Source: Tepidimonas alkaliphilus (GTDB taxonomy: Bacteria; Pseudomonadota; Gammaproteobacteria; Burkholderiales; Burkholderiaceae_C). From it: a stretch of 64,000 nt of DNA. A model generated the notes under the pieces. That model was not told the origin of the DNA. It worked only from the letters and a program-made list of their open reading frames with translations, and did no database searches. The stretch is taken from NCBI RefSeq assembly GCF_007556595.1, contig NZ_VJNB01000002.1, positions 186,001 to 250,000 of the forward strand, written 5' to 3'. A program made the position numbers and the translations under genes. Shown here piece by piece: positions 41,361-54,046 of the stretch (its first letter is position 1; every line of letters starts with the position of its first letter).

Positions 41361-41870
41361 TTAAGCTTGCGCCAAGGCGCGGGCGCTATCTTGCAAGCAA
41401 GCGCGCGCCAGCTTGTCCGGCGGCAACGCCACCAACATTTCGAGCCGGCGTTTGATCCGCTGCATCGTGTGCCGAAACGCCTCCAGCTTGGCGGCGTCGT
41501 CAGCTTGCAGCGCGGACGGATCCGGATAACCCCAGTGCGCGGTGGCGGGGTGGCCCGGCCACACCGGGCACGGCTCGCCTGCGGCCTGGTCGCACACGGT
41601 GATGATCAAATCCATGTGCGGCGCCTCGGGGCCGGCAAATTCATCCCAGCTCTTGCTGCGCAGGCCCTCGGTGGGAATGCCAGCTTCGCGCAGCACCTGC
41701 AGCGCCATCGGGTTGGGCTGTTGGTTTGGGCGCGGGTTGCTGCCGGCCGAGTAGGCGCGAAAGCGCCCACGCCCCAGATGGTTCAGCAGCGCCTCAGCCA
41801 GGATGCTGCGCGCCGAGTTGTGCGTACACAAAAACAGGACGTTCAAGGGATGATGGGATGGGACGCTCAT
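41361..41870 (-). CDS. arsC: Arsenate reductase, low-molecular-weight phosphatase (thioredoxin-coupled) type
   Basis: 169 residues. The P-loop C-T-H-N-S-A-R lies near residue 15, and the redox cysteines follow in T-V-C-D-Q-A-A-G-E-P-C-P near 92-100, the pattern of thioredoxin-dependent ArsC (Staphylococcus pI258 class) rather than the glutaredoxin class. It reduces arsenate to arsenite for export by the neighbouring ACR3 protein. The C-terminal 30 residues form a helical extension common in proteobacteria. It lies between arsR (96-base gap) and acr3 (18-base gap). Confidence 0.93.
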   Translation of the reverse strand: MSVPSHHPLNVLFLCTHNSARSILAEALLNHLGRGRFRAYSAGSNPRPNQQPNPMALQVLREAGIPTEGLRSKSWDEFAGPEAPHMDLIITVCDQAAGEPCPVWPGHPATAHWGYPDPSALQADDAAKLEAFRHTMQRIKRRLEMLVALPPDKLARACLQDSARALAQA

Positions 41871-41966
41871 CAGGGGTCTCCTCAGTCAACAAAAAATCAT
41901 GACGGTCGGCGCAGGGGCTAGGGGTGTCGGCTTCGCATCGTGCAACAGGCGCGTGACGCCGCGTTG

Positions 41967-42314
41967 TCATGGAGCCGGGCTGCTGGACTCTGGAAGACTG
42001 CGCCATCGCTCAGCAGCGGCGCACCGTTGGCCGCCGCAGCATTGCTCAGTGAGGTAGCTCAGCAAGGCGTCCATCGCGTCGTAGGCGGCACGGTAGATCA
42101 GGTGGCGGCCCTGGCGCTGCTGCGTCACCAGGCCGGCGTGCAGCAGCTCCTTCAGGTGGAAGGACAGCGCGCTGGGGCTCGCCTGCAGCGTCTCGGCCAG
42201 CGCGCCGGGGGTTAGTCCCTCGGCGCCGGCTTGCACCAGGGCGCGAAAGGCCCGTAACCGCACCGGCTGAGCCAGCGCGGCCAGCGCTTGCACGGCTTCG
42301 GCTTCCTGCATCAT
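41967..42314 (-). CDS. arsR: ArsR/SmtB family arsenic-responsive repressor
   Basis: 115 residues. A winged helix-turn-helix covers residues about 10-80 (Q-A-S-P-S-A-L-S-F-H-L-K-E-L recognition helix). The usual E-x-C-x-C metal site in the DNA-binding helix is absent; instead three cysteines cluster after it in Q-C-C-G-G-Q-R-C near 92-98, like the C-terminal As(III) site described for Acidithiobacillus ferrooxidans ArsR. It represses its own operon until As(III) binds. The operator at 42317-42340 touches the start codon and no ribosome site is visible, so the message is probably leaderless. Confidence 0.92.
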   Translation of the reverse strand: MMQEAEAVQALAALAQPVRLRAFRALVQAGAEGLTPGALAETLQASPSALSFHLKELLHAGLVTQQRQGRHLIYRAAYDAMDALLSYLTEQCCGGQRCAAAERWRSLPESSSPAP

Positions 42315-42316
42315 GG

Positions 42317-42340
42317 TTCAATGATACTTGAATCATTGAA
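42317..42340. promoter_or_regulatory. ArsR operator overlapping the arsR -10 box
   Basis: TTCAATGAT-ACTTGA-ATCATTGAA, a perfect inverted repeat with 9-base arms, 2 bases upstream of the arsR ATG. On the minus strand a TATCAT -10 box lies inside it, so transcription would begin at or next to the start codon. Confidence 0.85.
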
Positions 42341-42439
42341 CATCAGGGCGAACCGGGGCGTCGGTGCGTTCGGGCCCGGTCAGGACATGGCCGCGATGGC
42401 AGGGCGGGCCCGCCGCCACGGCGCGGCGCCGGGCCGGCC

Positions 42440-43264
42440 TCAGGTCAGCGCGAGGATGCGCCGCGCCCCGCGCAGCACGACGACGGCGATCACGGTGCCG
42501 ATCAGCAGATCCGGCCACGCCGCGCCGGTGGCCAGCACCAGCGCGCCGGCGACGATGACGCCGAGGTTGGCCAGCACGTCGTTGGCGGAGAAGATGTAGC
42601 TTGCCTGCATGTGCACGCCGCCGTCGCGGTGGCGCGCGATCAGCAGCAGGCAGGCCACGTTGGCCACCAGCGCCAGCGCGCCCACCCCCATCATCAGCAG
42701 CGACACCGGCTCGCTGCCGAACCAGGCCCGCCGCGCCACCTCCACGAGCGCCAGCAACGCAAGCAGCGCCTGGGTCCAGCCGGCCACGCGCGCCGCCGCG
42801 GCCTGACTGGCCGCACCGCGCGCCACCGCCAGCAGGGCGGTGCCGTAGACCGCCGCGTCGGCCAGCATGTCCAGCGCGTCGGCCATCAGCCCGGTGGACT
42901 GCGCCCACCAGCCCGCGCCGAGCTCGACGACGAACATCAGCGCGTTGATCGCCAGCAGCGCGCGCAGCACGCGCGCCTCGGCGGCCGGGTCGGTCTCGGC
43001 CGCGGCCGGGCCGGGCTCGGTCAGCGCGACGCTGTCGATGAGCTGCGCGCCGAGCTTGAGCGGCTGCAGCCGCTGCAGCACCGCATCGGCCGGCCCGGCG
43101 TGTTCGACCACCAGCGTGCGCCCGGGCAGGTCGAACGTCAGCCGCGCCCCCCGCAGCCCGCGCAGCGCGGCGCGGATCAGGTTTTCCTCCGACGGGCAGT
43201 CCATCGCCGGCACGCGGAAGGTGCTGCGCCAGCGGCCGCCAGGGTGAAGCGAGCCGGTCATCAT
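42440..43264 (-). CDS. Cation diffusion facilitator with N-terminal HMA-like domain
   Basis: 274 residues. Residues about 10-75 resemble a heavy-metal-associated domain with the variant motif M-D-C-P-S-E-E near residue 21. From about 95 on it is a CDF transporter of six helices, with A-L-M-A-D-A-L-D-M-L-A-D (helix II metal site, Asp pair) and A-S-Y-I-F-S-A-N-D-V-L-A-N (helix V, with N-D in place of H-x-x-x-D). These residues suggest selectivity other than plain zinc. It follows the truncated AbrB-type gene with an ATGA overlap and ends about 100 bases before the arsR promoter. The metal cannot be decided from sequence. Confidence 0.85.
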   Translation of the reverse strand: MMTGSLHPGGRWRSTFRVPAMDCPSEENLIRAALRGLRGARLTFDLPGRTLVVEHAGPADAVLQRLQPLKLGAQLIDSVALTEPGPAAAETDPAAEARVLRALLAINALMFVVELGAGWWAQSTGLMADALDMLADAAVYGTALLAVARGAASQAAAARVAGWTQALLALLALVEVARRAWFGSEPVSLLMMGVGALALVANVACLLLIARHRDGGVHMQASYIFSANDVLANLGVIVAGALVLATGAAWPDLLIGTVIAVVVLRGARRILALT

Positions 43265-43362
43265 GGTTCAGGCGTCGTCGGTCGCGGGGGCGGCGAGCCA
43301 GCGCGCCGGATCGCGGCCGGGATCGTGACCTGCCCCTTGCTGGTGACGGCGGCTTCGATCAT
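43261..43362 (-). pseudogene. Truncated AbrB/MazE-type antitoxin gene
   Basis: A perfect AAGGAG ribosome site precedes ATG 43362. The first 21 residues match the swapped-hairpin DNA-binding domain of AbrB/SpoVT-type antitoxins (A-V-T-S-K-G-Q-V-T-I-P-A-A-I-R-R), then the frame runs into unrelated Pro-rich sequence and stops after 33 codons. Complete relatives have 70-90 residues and are paired with a toxin gene, which is absent. The stop overlaps the CDF transporter start (ATGA), so this stub now provides the leader and possibly translational coupling for that gene. Confidence 0.75.
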
Positions 43363-43423
43363 CGCGGTCTCCTTACCTTTCTTTGGATCTAGGGATGCCC
43401 GGCCGCCGCGTCAACCGCCCGCC

Positions 43424-47127
<3,704 letters not shown>

Positions 47128-47134
47128 GCTCGGG

Positions 47135-48574
47135 TCACCCCTTCAAGGTCTGCTCCAGCACGTGGAGCTGCTGATTGAGTTCGCTGTCCACCTGGCGCTC
47201 GGCGGCGATCTTGCGCACGGCGTGCAGCACGGTGGTGTGGTCGCGCCCGCCAAAGAGCTCGCCGATCTCCGGCAGGCTCTTCTGCGTCAGCTCCTTGGCC
47301 AGGTACATCGCGATCTGGCGCGGCCGCGCGATCGCCGCCGGCCGCTTCTTGGAATACATGTCGGCGACCTTGATCTTGTAGAAGTCAGCCACCGTCTTCT
47401 GGATGTTTTCGACGCTGATCTGGCGGTTCTGGATGCTGAGCAGATCCTTGAGCGCCTCGCGCGCCACGGCGATCGAGACCTCGCGCTGGTTGAAGCGCGC
47501 ATAGGCCAGGATCTTGCGCAGCGCGCCCTCCAGCTCGCGCACGTTGGAGCGCACGTTCTTGGCGACAAAGAACGCCACGTCCTCGGGCATCGCGGCGCCC
47601 TCGGCCTGCGCCTTGCTGATCAGGATGGCCACGCGCATCTCCAGCTCCGGCGGCTCGATGGCCACCGTCAGCCCGGAGTCGAAACGCGACACCAGCCGCT
47701 CGTGGATGTCCGTCAACCCCTTGGGATAGGTGTCGCTGGTCATCACGATGTGGCTCTTCTTGGCCAGCAGCGCCTCGAAGGCGTTGAAAAATTCCTCTTG
47801 CGTGCGGTCCTTGTTGGCGAAGAACTGCACGTCGTCGATCAGCAGCAGATCCAGGTTGTGGTAACGCTGCTTGAAAGCGTCAAAGGTCTTGCGCTGGTAG
47901 GACTTGACGACGTCCGAGACGAACTGCTCGGCGTGCACATACAGCACCTTGGCCTCGGGACGCTCGGCCAGCAGCTGGTTGCCGATCGCGTGCACCAGAT
48001 GCGTCTTGCCCAGGCCCACGCCGCCGTAGATGAACAGCGGGTTGTAGAGCTGGCCGGGGCTGGCGGCTACGTGCATCGCCGCGGCGCGCGCCATGCGGTT
48101 GGCCGACCCCTCCACCAGCGTGGCAAACGTCAGGGCCGGGTTCAGGCGCGTGCGGTGCTCCGCGGGCGCCGGCTCGGGCGCCGGCGACTCGGCCAGCGGC
48201 GGCAGCGCGGACTCGCCGCGCAGCGGCAAGGCCGTGCGCGCCGCGCTTGCCCGCCCGGCAGGGCTGGCGGGCGCCTCGCGCGGGGCCAGCACCAGCTCCA
48301 GCGCCACCGGCTGGCCAGCCAGTTCTTGCAGCGCCGCACTGATACGCCCGGCGTACTGCGCGCGCACCCAATCGAGCTTGAAGCGATTGGCCACCGTCAA
48401 CGTCACGCGCGAGCCATCGGCCGCCACCTGCGCAGCCAGCGGCTTGAGCCACGTGGTCACCTGCTGGGGCGGCATCTCCTGCGCCAACCGCTGCAGGCAC
48501 GCCTCCCACAAATCCGCGCCTGGCCCCTGACCAGGCGCGGCAGCCGCATCCGAAACCGATCGCACCGAACTCAT
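47135..48574 (-). CDS. dnaA: Chromosomal replication initiator protein DnaA
   Basis: 479 residues. Domain I (about 18-85) precedes a variable linker. The AAA+ domain has Walker [10 protein letters not shown] near residue 190 and Walker B L-L-I-D-D-V-Q near 250. Domain IV ends with the DNA-binding signature [11 protein letters not shown] near 445. DnaA opens oriC and regulates its own operon. A single perfect DnaA box is found upstream at 48607-48615. It is divergent from rpmH across a 198-base gap, as in most proteobacteria. Confidence 0.98.
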   Translation of the reverse strand: MSSVRSVSDAAAAPGQGPGADLWEACLQRLAQEMPPQQVTTWLKPLAAQVAADGSRVTLTVANRFKLDWVRAQYAGRISAALQELAGQPVALELVLAPREAPASPAGRASAARTALPLRGESALPPLAESPAPEPAPAEHRTRLNPALTFATLVEGSANRMARAAAMHVAASPGQLYNPLFIYGGVGLGKTHLVHAIGNQLLAERPEAKVLYVHAEQFVSDVVKSYQRKTFDAFKQRYHNLDLLLIDDVQFFANKDRTQEEFFNAFEALLAKKSHIVMTSDTYPKGLTDIHERLVSRFDSGLTVAIEPPELEMRVAILISKAQAEGAAMPEDVAFFVAKNVRSNVRELEGALRKILAYARFNQREVSIAVAREALKDLLSIQNRQISVENIQKTVADFYKIKVADMYSKKRPAAIARPRQIAMYLAKELTQKSLPEIGELFGGRDHTTVLHAVRKIAAERQVDSELNQQLHVLEQTLKG

Positions 48575-48606
48575 GACTGCGACCGATTGTAGCCGCCCAG
48601 CTCGAG

Positions 48607-48615
48607 TTATCCACA
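48607..48615 (+). promoter_or_regulatory. DnaA box
   Basis: TTATCCACA, an exact consensus box, in the dnaA-rpmH gap. No further perfect boxes and no strongly AT-rich unwinding stretch are seen in this gap, so it looks like an autoregulatory site rather than a complete oriC. Confidence 0.8.
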
Positions 48616-48676
48616 GCGCCAGCCGCCGCCTTCAACCGACCATCGGCTCGACCTGCACGCCGGGTTCTATGGGGGC

Positions 48677-48705
48677 TGGCAAGGATAAGCCCCCTCTGCC
48701 ATAAT
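48677..48705 (+). promoter_or_regulatory. Probable rpmH promoter
   Basis: TGGCAA and CATAAT separated by 17 bases, about 67 bases before the rpmH start, in the dnaA-rpmH gap. Confidence 0.5.
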
Positions 48706-48772
48706 AAAGGGTTTTGGTGCGACCTTGCTTTGCTGCAAGATCGAGCATCGCTTGCGTGAGGATCCCGTCCAA

Positions 48773-48907
48773 ATGAAACGCACGTACCAACCTTCCAAAA
48801 TTCGTCGCGCCCGCACGCATGGGTTTCTTGTGCGGATGAAAACGCGTGGCGGCCGCAAGGTCATCAACGCGCGCCGCGCCAAAGGCCGCAAACGCCTGGC
48901 GGTCTAA
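48773..48907 (+). CDS. rpmH: 50S ribosomal protein L34
   Basis: 44 residues, the universal length. [12 protein letters not shown] at the start and the Arg/Lys-rich [16 protein letters not shown] tail are diagnostic. It binds 23S rRNA near the exit tunnel. It opens the conserved rpmH-rnpA-yidD-yidC-mnmE operon, divergent from dnaA. No classical ribosome site precedes the ATG, which is common for this gene. Confidence 0.98.
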   Translation: MKRTYQPSKIRRARTHGFLVRMKTRGGRKVINARRAKGRKRLAV

Positions 48908-48920
48908 CGGTTTTGCTTTC

Positions 48921-49376
48921 GTGGGCGCCGCTGCGGTCAGCCCGGCTCCGGCTTCTGGCGCCGTCCCACGGCTGCCATCGTTGCGCCGCCGGGCGCATTT
49001 CGAGCGGATCTTGGCCGCTGCCCCCCTGGCGCAAAGTGAGCATTTCGCGCTGCACGGCATCGCTTGGCCGTGGCCGCCTGAAGCCGAGACGTTGCCCCGT
49101 GGCCCCGGGCCGTGGCTGGGCTTGGTGGTGTCGCGCCGCGGCGCGCGCCGCGCGGTGACGCGCAATCTGATCAAGCGTCAAGCGCGCGCGGTGGCCGCTC
49201 TGCATCCGCCGCCGCCTGGTGCGTGGGTGTTAAGACTCAAGCGCGGCTGGCCGACGAGCGAATTCCCCAGCGCCGCCTCCCGCGCGCTGCGTCGGGCGGT
49301 GCGAGCCGAGCTGATGTGGCTTTTGCGCGATCGCCTGCCGCAACGCCTGGCTGGTCTGAAGGAGACCGATCGGTGA
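48921..49376 (+). CDS. rnpA: Ribonuclease P protein component
   Basis: 151 residues from GTG 48921, 13 bases after rpmH. The RNR signature A-V-T-R-N-L-I-K-R-Q-A-R lies near residue 90, with L-R-R-R-A-H-F-E-R-I-L near 23 forming the leader-binding helix region. It is somewhat longer than E. coli RnpA (119) because of an N-terminal Ala/Pro stretch, so a later start cannot be excluded. It binds the RnpB RNA and assists 5' maturation of tRNAs. Its stop overlaps the GTG start of yidD. Confidence 0.92.
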   Translation: MGAAAVSPAPASGAVPRLPSLRRRAHFERILAAAPLAQSEHFALHGIAWPWPPEAETLPRGPGPWLGLVVSRRGARRAVTRNLIKRQARAVAALHPPPPGAWVLRLKRGWPTSEFPSAASRALRRAVRAELMWLLRDRLPQRLAGLKETDR

Positions 49377-49678
49377 AGGTCTGGGCAGGACTGGCCCGAT
49401 GGCCGCAGCGGCTGCTGATCGCCCTGGTGCAGGGCTATCGCTTGCTGCTTAGCCCGTGGGTGGGCTCTTCGTGTCGCTTCACCCCGAGCTGCTCGGCTTA
49501 CGCTTTGGAAGCGCTGCAGCGTCACGGCGCTTTGTGCGGCAGCTACTTGGCGGCGCGGCGCGTTCTGCGTTGCCACCCTTGGTGCGCCGGCGGCCACGAC
49601 CCGGTGCCGGCGCAAGCGCCGCGGCTGTTCAGCTGGGCGGCGCGCTCCTCCCCTTCCGATCCCCCGACCCCGTCATGA
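49373..49678 (+). CDS. yidD: Membrane protein insertion efficiency factor YidD
   Basis: 101 residues from GTG 49373, with AAGGAG upstream. The family core Y-R-L-L-L-S-P-W-V-G near residue 24, C-R-F-T-P-S-C-S-A-Y near 35 and L-R-C-H-P-W near 68 is intact, with the three conserved cysteines. YidD is a small amphipathic membrane-associated protein that aids insertion of inner-membrane proteins beside YidC. Both junctions overlap (GTGA with rnpA, ATGA with yidC), showing tight translational coupling. Confidence 0.95.
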   Translation: MKVWAGLARWPQRLLIALVQGYRLLLSPWVGSSCRFTPSCSAYALEALQRHGALCGSYLAARRVLRCHPWCAGGHDPVPAQAPRLFSWAARSSPSDPPTPS

Positions 49679-51390
49679 ACGACATTCGGCGCTCCATCCT
49701 GTGGGTGATCTTTGGCTTTTCGCTGATCCTGTTGTGGGATCGCTGGCAGATCCATCGCGGGCATCCCGCCACGTTTTTTCCGTCCAGCACGCCAAGGCCC
49801 GCGGCCACGGCGCCGGCCGAAGGCGTCCCCTCAGGCGCCGCTGATGTGCCCCAACCCAGCGTTGGCAGCGCCGCGTCGCCCGGCGCCGTGCCGGCGACCG
49901 CCGCGCCGGCGGCGCGCCAGCGCTACGTCGTACGCACCGACGTGCTGGAGCTGACGTTTGACAGCGAAGGGGCGACGTTGGCCGGCGCACGGCTGCTCCG
50001 ACACGCGGCGGAAACCGGCAAGGCGTTGCGCCAATCGTTCACGCCGCTGCAGCTGCTGGTGGATGATGGCCGGCGCGTGTATGTGGCGCAGTCCGGCCTG
50101 ATCGGCGAAGGCGGGCGCCCCGCGCCGACGCACAAGACGCCGATGCGGCTCATCAGCCCCGCCGCCAGCGGCCCGATCGAGCTGGCCGACGGGCAAGAGC
50201 GGCTGGAACTGGTGTTCGAGTCCGACCCGGTGGAGGGGCTGGTGCTGCGCAAGCGCATCGCGCTGCAGCGTGGCAGCTACGTGCTCGACGTGCAGCACGA
50301 GGTCGTCAACCAGGGCGAGGCCGAGGCGCGCGTGCGCCCGTACCAGCAGCTGCTGCGCGATGGCCTGAAGGCCGGCAGCGAAACGCCGTTTTACTCCACG
50401 TTCACCGGCCCGGCGGTTTACAGCCACGAAGGCAAGTATCAAAAAATTGAATTCGCCGACCTTGACAAGGGCCGGGCGGACTTCCAACGCCAGGCCCGCG
50501 ACGGCTGGGTGGCGATGGTGCAGCACTATTTCTTCAGCGCCTGGCTGCTGCCGGAAGGCGTGGAGCGCGAAAACTACGCGCGCAAGGTGGACAACCTGTA
50601 CGCGGTCGGCCAGATCGGCCCGGAGCTGACGCTGGCCCCTGGGGCCACGCAGACGAGCGCTGCGCGCCTGGTGGTCGGCCCGCAGGAAGAGAAGGTGCTG
50701 GAGCGGCTGGCGCCGGGGCTGGAGCTGGTCAAGGACTACGGCTGGCTGACGATCCTGGCCAAGCCGCTGTATTGGCTGCTGGAAAAGATCCACGGCCTGG
50801 TTGGCAACTGGGGCTGGGCGATCGTGCTGCTGGTGGTGCTGATCAAGGCGGCGTTTTACTGGCTCAACGCCAGCGCCTACCGCAGCATGGCCAAGATGAA
50901 GGCCATCAGCCCCCGCCTGATGGAAATGCGCGAGCGCCTGAAAGACAAGCCCCAGTTGCTGCAGCAAGAAATGTTGCAGCTCTACCGCGAGGAAAAAGTC
51001 AACCCGCTGGGCGGCTGCCTGCCGATCCTGATCCAGATTCCGGTGTTCATTGCGCTGTATTGGGTGCTGCTGGCCAGCGTGGAGATGCGCAACGCGCCGT
51101 GGATCGGCTGGATCGACGATTTGTCGTCGCCCGACCCTTATTACGTGCTGCCACTGGTCATGACGCTGACCACCGTCGTGCAAACGGCGCTCAACCCCTT
51201 GCCGCCGGATCCCCTGCAGGCCAAGCTGATGTGGCTGATGCCGCTGGTGTTCAGCGTGATGTTCTTCTTCTTCCCGGCTGGTCTGGTGCTCTACTGGATC
51301 GTCAACAACGTGCTGACGATCGCGCAGCAGGCCTACATCAACCACACGATGGGCGTGCCGCTGAAGTTCAACCTGCCGAAGTTCAAGTGA
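49675..51390 (+). CDS. yidC: Membrane protein insertase YidC
   Basis: 571 residues. A first membrane helix (about 7-25) and a Pro/Ala-rich linker precede the large periplasmic P1 domain (about 80-355). Five conserved helices follow (from about 370), including Y-G-W-L-T-I-L-A-K-P-L-Y-W, the coiled C1 loop with M-A-K-M-K, and P-I-L-I-Q-I-P-V-F-I-A-L-Y near 450. It inserts and folds inner-membrane proteins with or without SecYEG. The start overlaps the yidD stop. Codon use shifts toward a more GC-rich style within the gene, after about 50.1 kb. Confidence 0.97.
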   Translation: MNDIRRSILWVIFGFSLILLWDRWQIHRGHPATFFPSSTPRPAATAPAEGVPSGAADVPQPSVGSAASPGAVPATAAPAARQRYVVRTDVLELTFDSEGATLAGARLLRHAAETGKALRQSFTPLQLLVDDGRRVYVAQSGLIGEGGRPAPTHKTPMRLISPAASGPIELADGQERLELVFESDPVEGLVLRKRIALQRGSYVLDVQHEVVNQGEAEARVRPYQQLLRDGLKAGSETPFYSTFTGPAVYSHEGKYQKIEFADLDKGRADFQRQARDGWVAMVQHYFFSAWLLPEGVERENYARKVDNLYAVGQIGPELTLAPGATQTSAARLVVGPQEEKVLERLAPGLELVKDYGWLTILAKPLYWLLEKIHGLVGNWGWAIVLLVVLIKAAFYWLNASAYRSMAKMKAISPRLMEMRERLKDKPQLLQQEMLQLYREEKVNPLGGCLPILIQIPVFIALYWVLLASVEMRNAPWIGWIDDLSSPDPYYVLPLVMTLTTVVQTALNPLPPDPLQAKLMWLMPLVFSVMFFFFPAGLVLYWIVNNVLTIAQQAYINHTMGVPLKFNLPKFK

Positions 51391-51399
51391 CGCCAGGCG

Positions 51400-52812
51400 A
51401 TGCTGCCGCGCCATGACGAGCCGATCGTCGCCGTGGCCACCGCGCCGGGCCGCGGTGCGGTCGGCATCGTGCGCTTGAGCGGCCGGGGCCTGGAGGCGCT
51501 GCACGCGCCGCTGCTGGGGCGGCGGCTTGCGCCGCGCCACGCGCATTACGGGCCCTTCCGCGCCGCCGACGGCAGCGCGCTCGATCATGGCCTTGCCCTG
51601 TGGTTTCCGGCGCCGCACTCCTACACCGGCGAGGACGTGCTGGAGCTGCAGGCGCACGGCGGCCCGGTGCTGCTGCAGCTGCTGCTGCAGCGCTGCCTGG
51701 AGGCCGCCGCCGAGCCCGACCCGCAAAGCGGCCGGCCGCGCCTGCCGGGGCTGCGGCTGGCGCGGCCCGGCGAGTTCACCGAGCGCGCCTTCCTCAACGG
51801 CAAGCTGGACCTGGCGCAGGCCGAGGCGGTGGCCGACCTGATCGACGCCAGCACCGAGGCCGCCGCGCGCAGCGCCGCGCGCTCGCTGGCCGGTGCGTTC
51901 TCGCAGGCGGTGGGCGCGCTGCACGAGGCGCTGGTGCAGCTGCGGCTGCTGGTGGAGGCCACGCTCGATTTCCCCGAGGAGGAGATCGACGTCCTGCGCC
52001 AGGCGGATGCCGCGGGGCAGCTTGAGCGGCTGCAGGCGCAGCTGGCGGAGGTGCTGGCGCGCACGCGCCAGGGCGCGCTGCTGCGCGAGGGGCTGCACGT
52101 CGTCATCGCCGGCCAGCCCAACGCCGGCAAGAGTTCGCTGCTCAACGCGCTGGCGCAGGCCGAGGTGGCCATCGTCACGCCGATCGCCGGCACCACGCGC
52201 GACGTCGTGCAGCAGGCGATCCAGATCGAGGGCGTGCCGCTGCACGTGATCGACACCGCCGGGCTGCGCGACGGCGCGGAGGTGGATGAGGTCGAGCGCC
52301 TGGGCATCGAGCGCGCCTGGCAGCGCATCGCGCAGGCCGACGCGGTGCTGTTCGTGCACGACCTGACGCGCGCGCACGAGCCGGCCTACGCGCAGGCCGA
52401 CGCCACCATCCGCGCCCGGCTGCCTGAGAAGGTGCCGGTGATCGAGGTCTGGAACAAGGCCGACGCCGCCGGCGTGGAGCCCGGCGAGGACGCCGACGGC
52501 GGCGTGCGCCTGTCGGCGCGCAGCGGCGCGGGGCTGCAGGCGCTGCGCCAGCGCCTGCTGCGGCTGGCCGGCTGGGACGGCGCCACCGCCGAGGGCCTCT
52601 ACAGCGCGCGCCAGCGTCACGTCGAGGCGCTGCGGCGCGTGCAGGCGCACCTGCAGGCGGCCGAGCGGCTGCTGCACGGCCCGGCGCCGGCGCTGGAGCT
52701 GCTGGCCGAGGAGCTGCGGCTGGCGCAGGAGGCCCTCGGCACCCTCACCGGCGCCTTCGGCGCCGACGAGCTGCTCGGCGCGATCTTCGCGCGCTTCTGC
52801 ATCGGCAAGTGA
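51400..52812 (+). CDS. mnmE: tRNA modification GTPase MnmE
   Basis: 470 residues. The N-terminal domain has [14 protein letters not shown] near residue 10. The GTPase domain has [11 protein letters not shown] near 235, G-T-T-R-D near 264, D-T-A-G near 284 and N-K-A-D near 352. The protein ends in the catalytic F-C-I-G-K motif. With MnmG it makes 5-carboxymethylaminomethyl uridine at the tRNA wobble position. It completes the rpmH operon; its stop overlaps the GTG start of an aminotransferase gene. Confidence 0.97.
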   Translation: MLPRHDEPIVAVATAPGRGAVGIVRLSGRGLEALHAPLLGRRLAPRHAHYGPFRAADGSALDHGLALWFPAPHSYTGEDVLELQAHGGPVLLQLLLQRCLEAAAEPDPQSGRPRLPGLRLARPGEFTERAFLNGKLDLAQAEAVADLIDASTEAAARSAARSLAGAFSQAVGALHEALVQLRLLVEATLDFPEEEIDVLRQADAAGQLERLQAQLAEVLARTRQGALLREGLHVVIAGQPNAGKSSLLNALAQAEVAIVTPIAGTTRDVVQQAIQIEGVPLHVIDTAGLRDGAEVDEVERLGIERAWQRIAQADAVLFVHDLTRAHEPAYAQADATIRARLPEKVPVIEVWNKADAAGVEPGEDADGGVRLSARSGAGLQALRQRLLRLAGWDGATAEGLYSARQRHVEALRRVQAHLQAAERLLHGPAPALELLAEELRLAQEALGTLTGAFGADELLGAIFARFCIGK

Positions 52813-54023
52813 CCCGCATGACGACCCCGACGACGCCCGCACCGACCGCGAGCCGCCGCGCCGAAGGCGTGGCGCCGTTCTGGGTGATGCAGGTAGCCCT
52901 CGAAGCCGCCGAGCTGGAACGGCAAAGCGCACCCGGCGCGCCGCGGCTGTTGCGCCTCAACATCGGCGAGCCCGACGTCGGCGCCCCGCCGGCGGTGCAG
53001 CAAGCCGCCGAACGCGCGATCCGCGCCGGGCAGACCGGCTACACGCCGGCGCTGGGCCTGCCGGCGCTGCGCGAGGCCATCGCCGCCTGGTACGGCACGC
53101 GCTGGGGCGTGGCGGTGGATCCGGCGCGTGTGGCGGTGACGGCCGGGGCGTCCGGCGCGCTGCAGCTGGCCAGCCTGCTGCTGTTCGACGCCGGCGACGA
53201 GGTGCTGCTGCCGGATCCGTGCTACCCGTGCAACCGGCAGATCCTGGCCAGCCTTGGCGTGCAGCCGCGGCTGGTGCCGACGCGGGCAGCCGGGCGCTTT
53301 CAACCCGAGCCGGCGGCGCTGCAGGCCGCCTGGGGCGCGCGCACGCGCGGGCTGATGCTGGCCAGTCCCGCCAACCCGACCGGCGCCTCGATCCCGGCGG
53401 CAACGCTGGCAGCCAGCCTCGCGCAGGTGCGCGCGCGCGGCGGGGCGCTGGTGGTCGATGAGATCTACCTGCCGCTGACGTTTGGCGAAGACGCCGCCAC
53501 GGCGCTGGCGCTGGGCGAGGACATCGTCAGCGTCAACAGCTTTTCCAAGTACTGGGGCATGACCGGCTGGCGGCTCGGCTGGCTGGTGCTGCCGCCGCCG
53601 CTGGTGCCGGCGCTGGAGCGGCTGGCGCAGAACCACGCCATCTGCGCCAGCACCGTGGCGCAGCGGGCAGCACTGGCGGCCTTCGAGCCCGACACGCTGG
53701 CCGAGTGCGAGCGGCGCCGCGCCGAATACGCGCGGCGGGCGCGGCGCTTCGCCGCCGGGCTGCGGCAGCTTGGCTTTGCCGTGCCGGTGGCGCCGGACGG
53801 CGCGTTCTACGTCTGGGCCGACGCGAGCGCGCCGATGGCGCGCGTGGGCGTGGCCGACAGCCTGGCGTTCGTGCGCGCGATGATGCAAGGTGCGCGGGTG
53901 GTGGCCACGCCGAGCGCCGACTTCGGCGAGGCTGACGGCGGGCGCTTCGTGCGCTTCTCCGTCGCCACGACGCCAGACGATCTCGACGAGGCGTTGCAGC
54001 GCCTGCACCGCTGGCTCGGCTGA
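52809..54023 (+). CDS. Class I/II PLP-dependent aminotransferase
   Basis: 404 residues from a GTG at 52809 (ATG 52818 is an alternative). The fold-type I features are L-N-I-G-E-P-D-V near residue 49, the substrate/PLP contacts S-P-A-N-P-T-G near 183, D-E-I-Y near 217, and the Schiff-base Lys in N-S-F-S-K-Y-W-G near 244 followed by R-L-G-W. The C-terminal R-F-S-V region binds the carboxylate. It resembles alanine/aspartate-type aminotransferases; the substrate is not decided. It is coupled to mnmE by a GTGA overlap, which is probably positional only. Confidence 0.88.
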   Translation: MTRMTTPTTPAPTASRRAEGVAPFWVMQVALEAAELERQSAPGAPRLLRLNIGEPDVGAPPAVQQAAERAIRAGQTGYTPALGLPALREAIAAWYGTRWGVAVDPARVAVTAGASGALQLASLLLFDAGDEVLLPDPCYPCNRQILASLGVQPRLVPTRAAGRFQPEPAALQAAWGARTRGLMLASPANPTGASIPAATLAASLAQVRARGGALVVDEIYLPLTFGEDAATALALGEDIVSVNSFSKYWGMTGWRLGWLVLPPPLVPALERLAQNHAICASTVAQRAALAAFEPDTLAECERRRAEYARRARRFAAGLRQLGFAVPVAPDGAFYVWADASAPMARVGVADSLAFVRAMMQGARVVATPSADFGEADGGRFVRFSVATTPDDLDEALQRLHRWLG

Positions 54024-54046
54024 CGCTGGGCCGCCCGCCGACCGGG

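Noticed and set aside
49831-52932. Long open frame antisense to yidC and mnmE
   Set aside because: It crosses two well-supported genes and has no recognisable motif.
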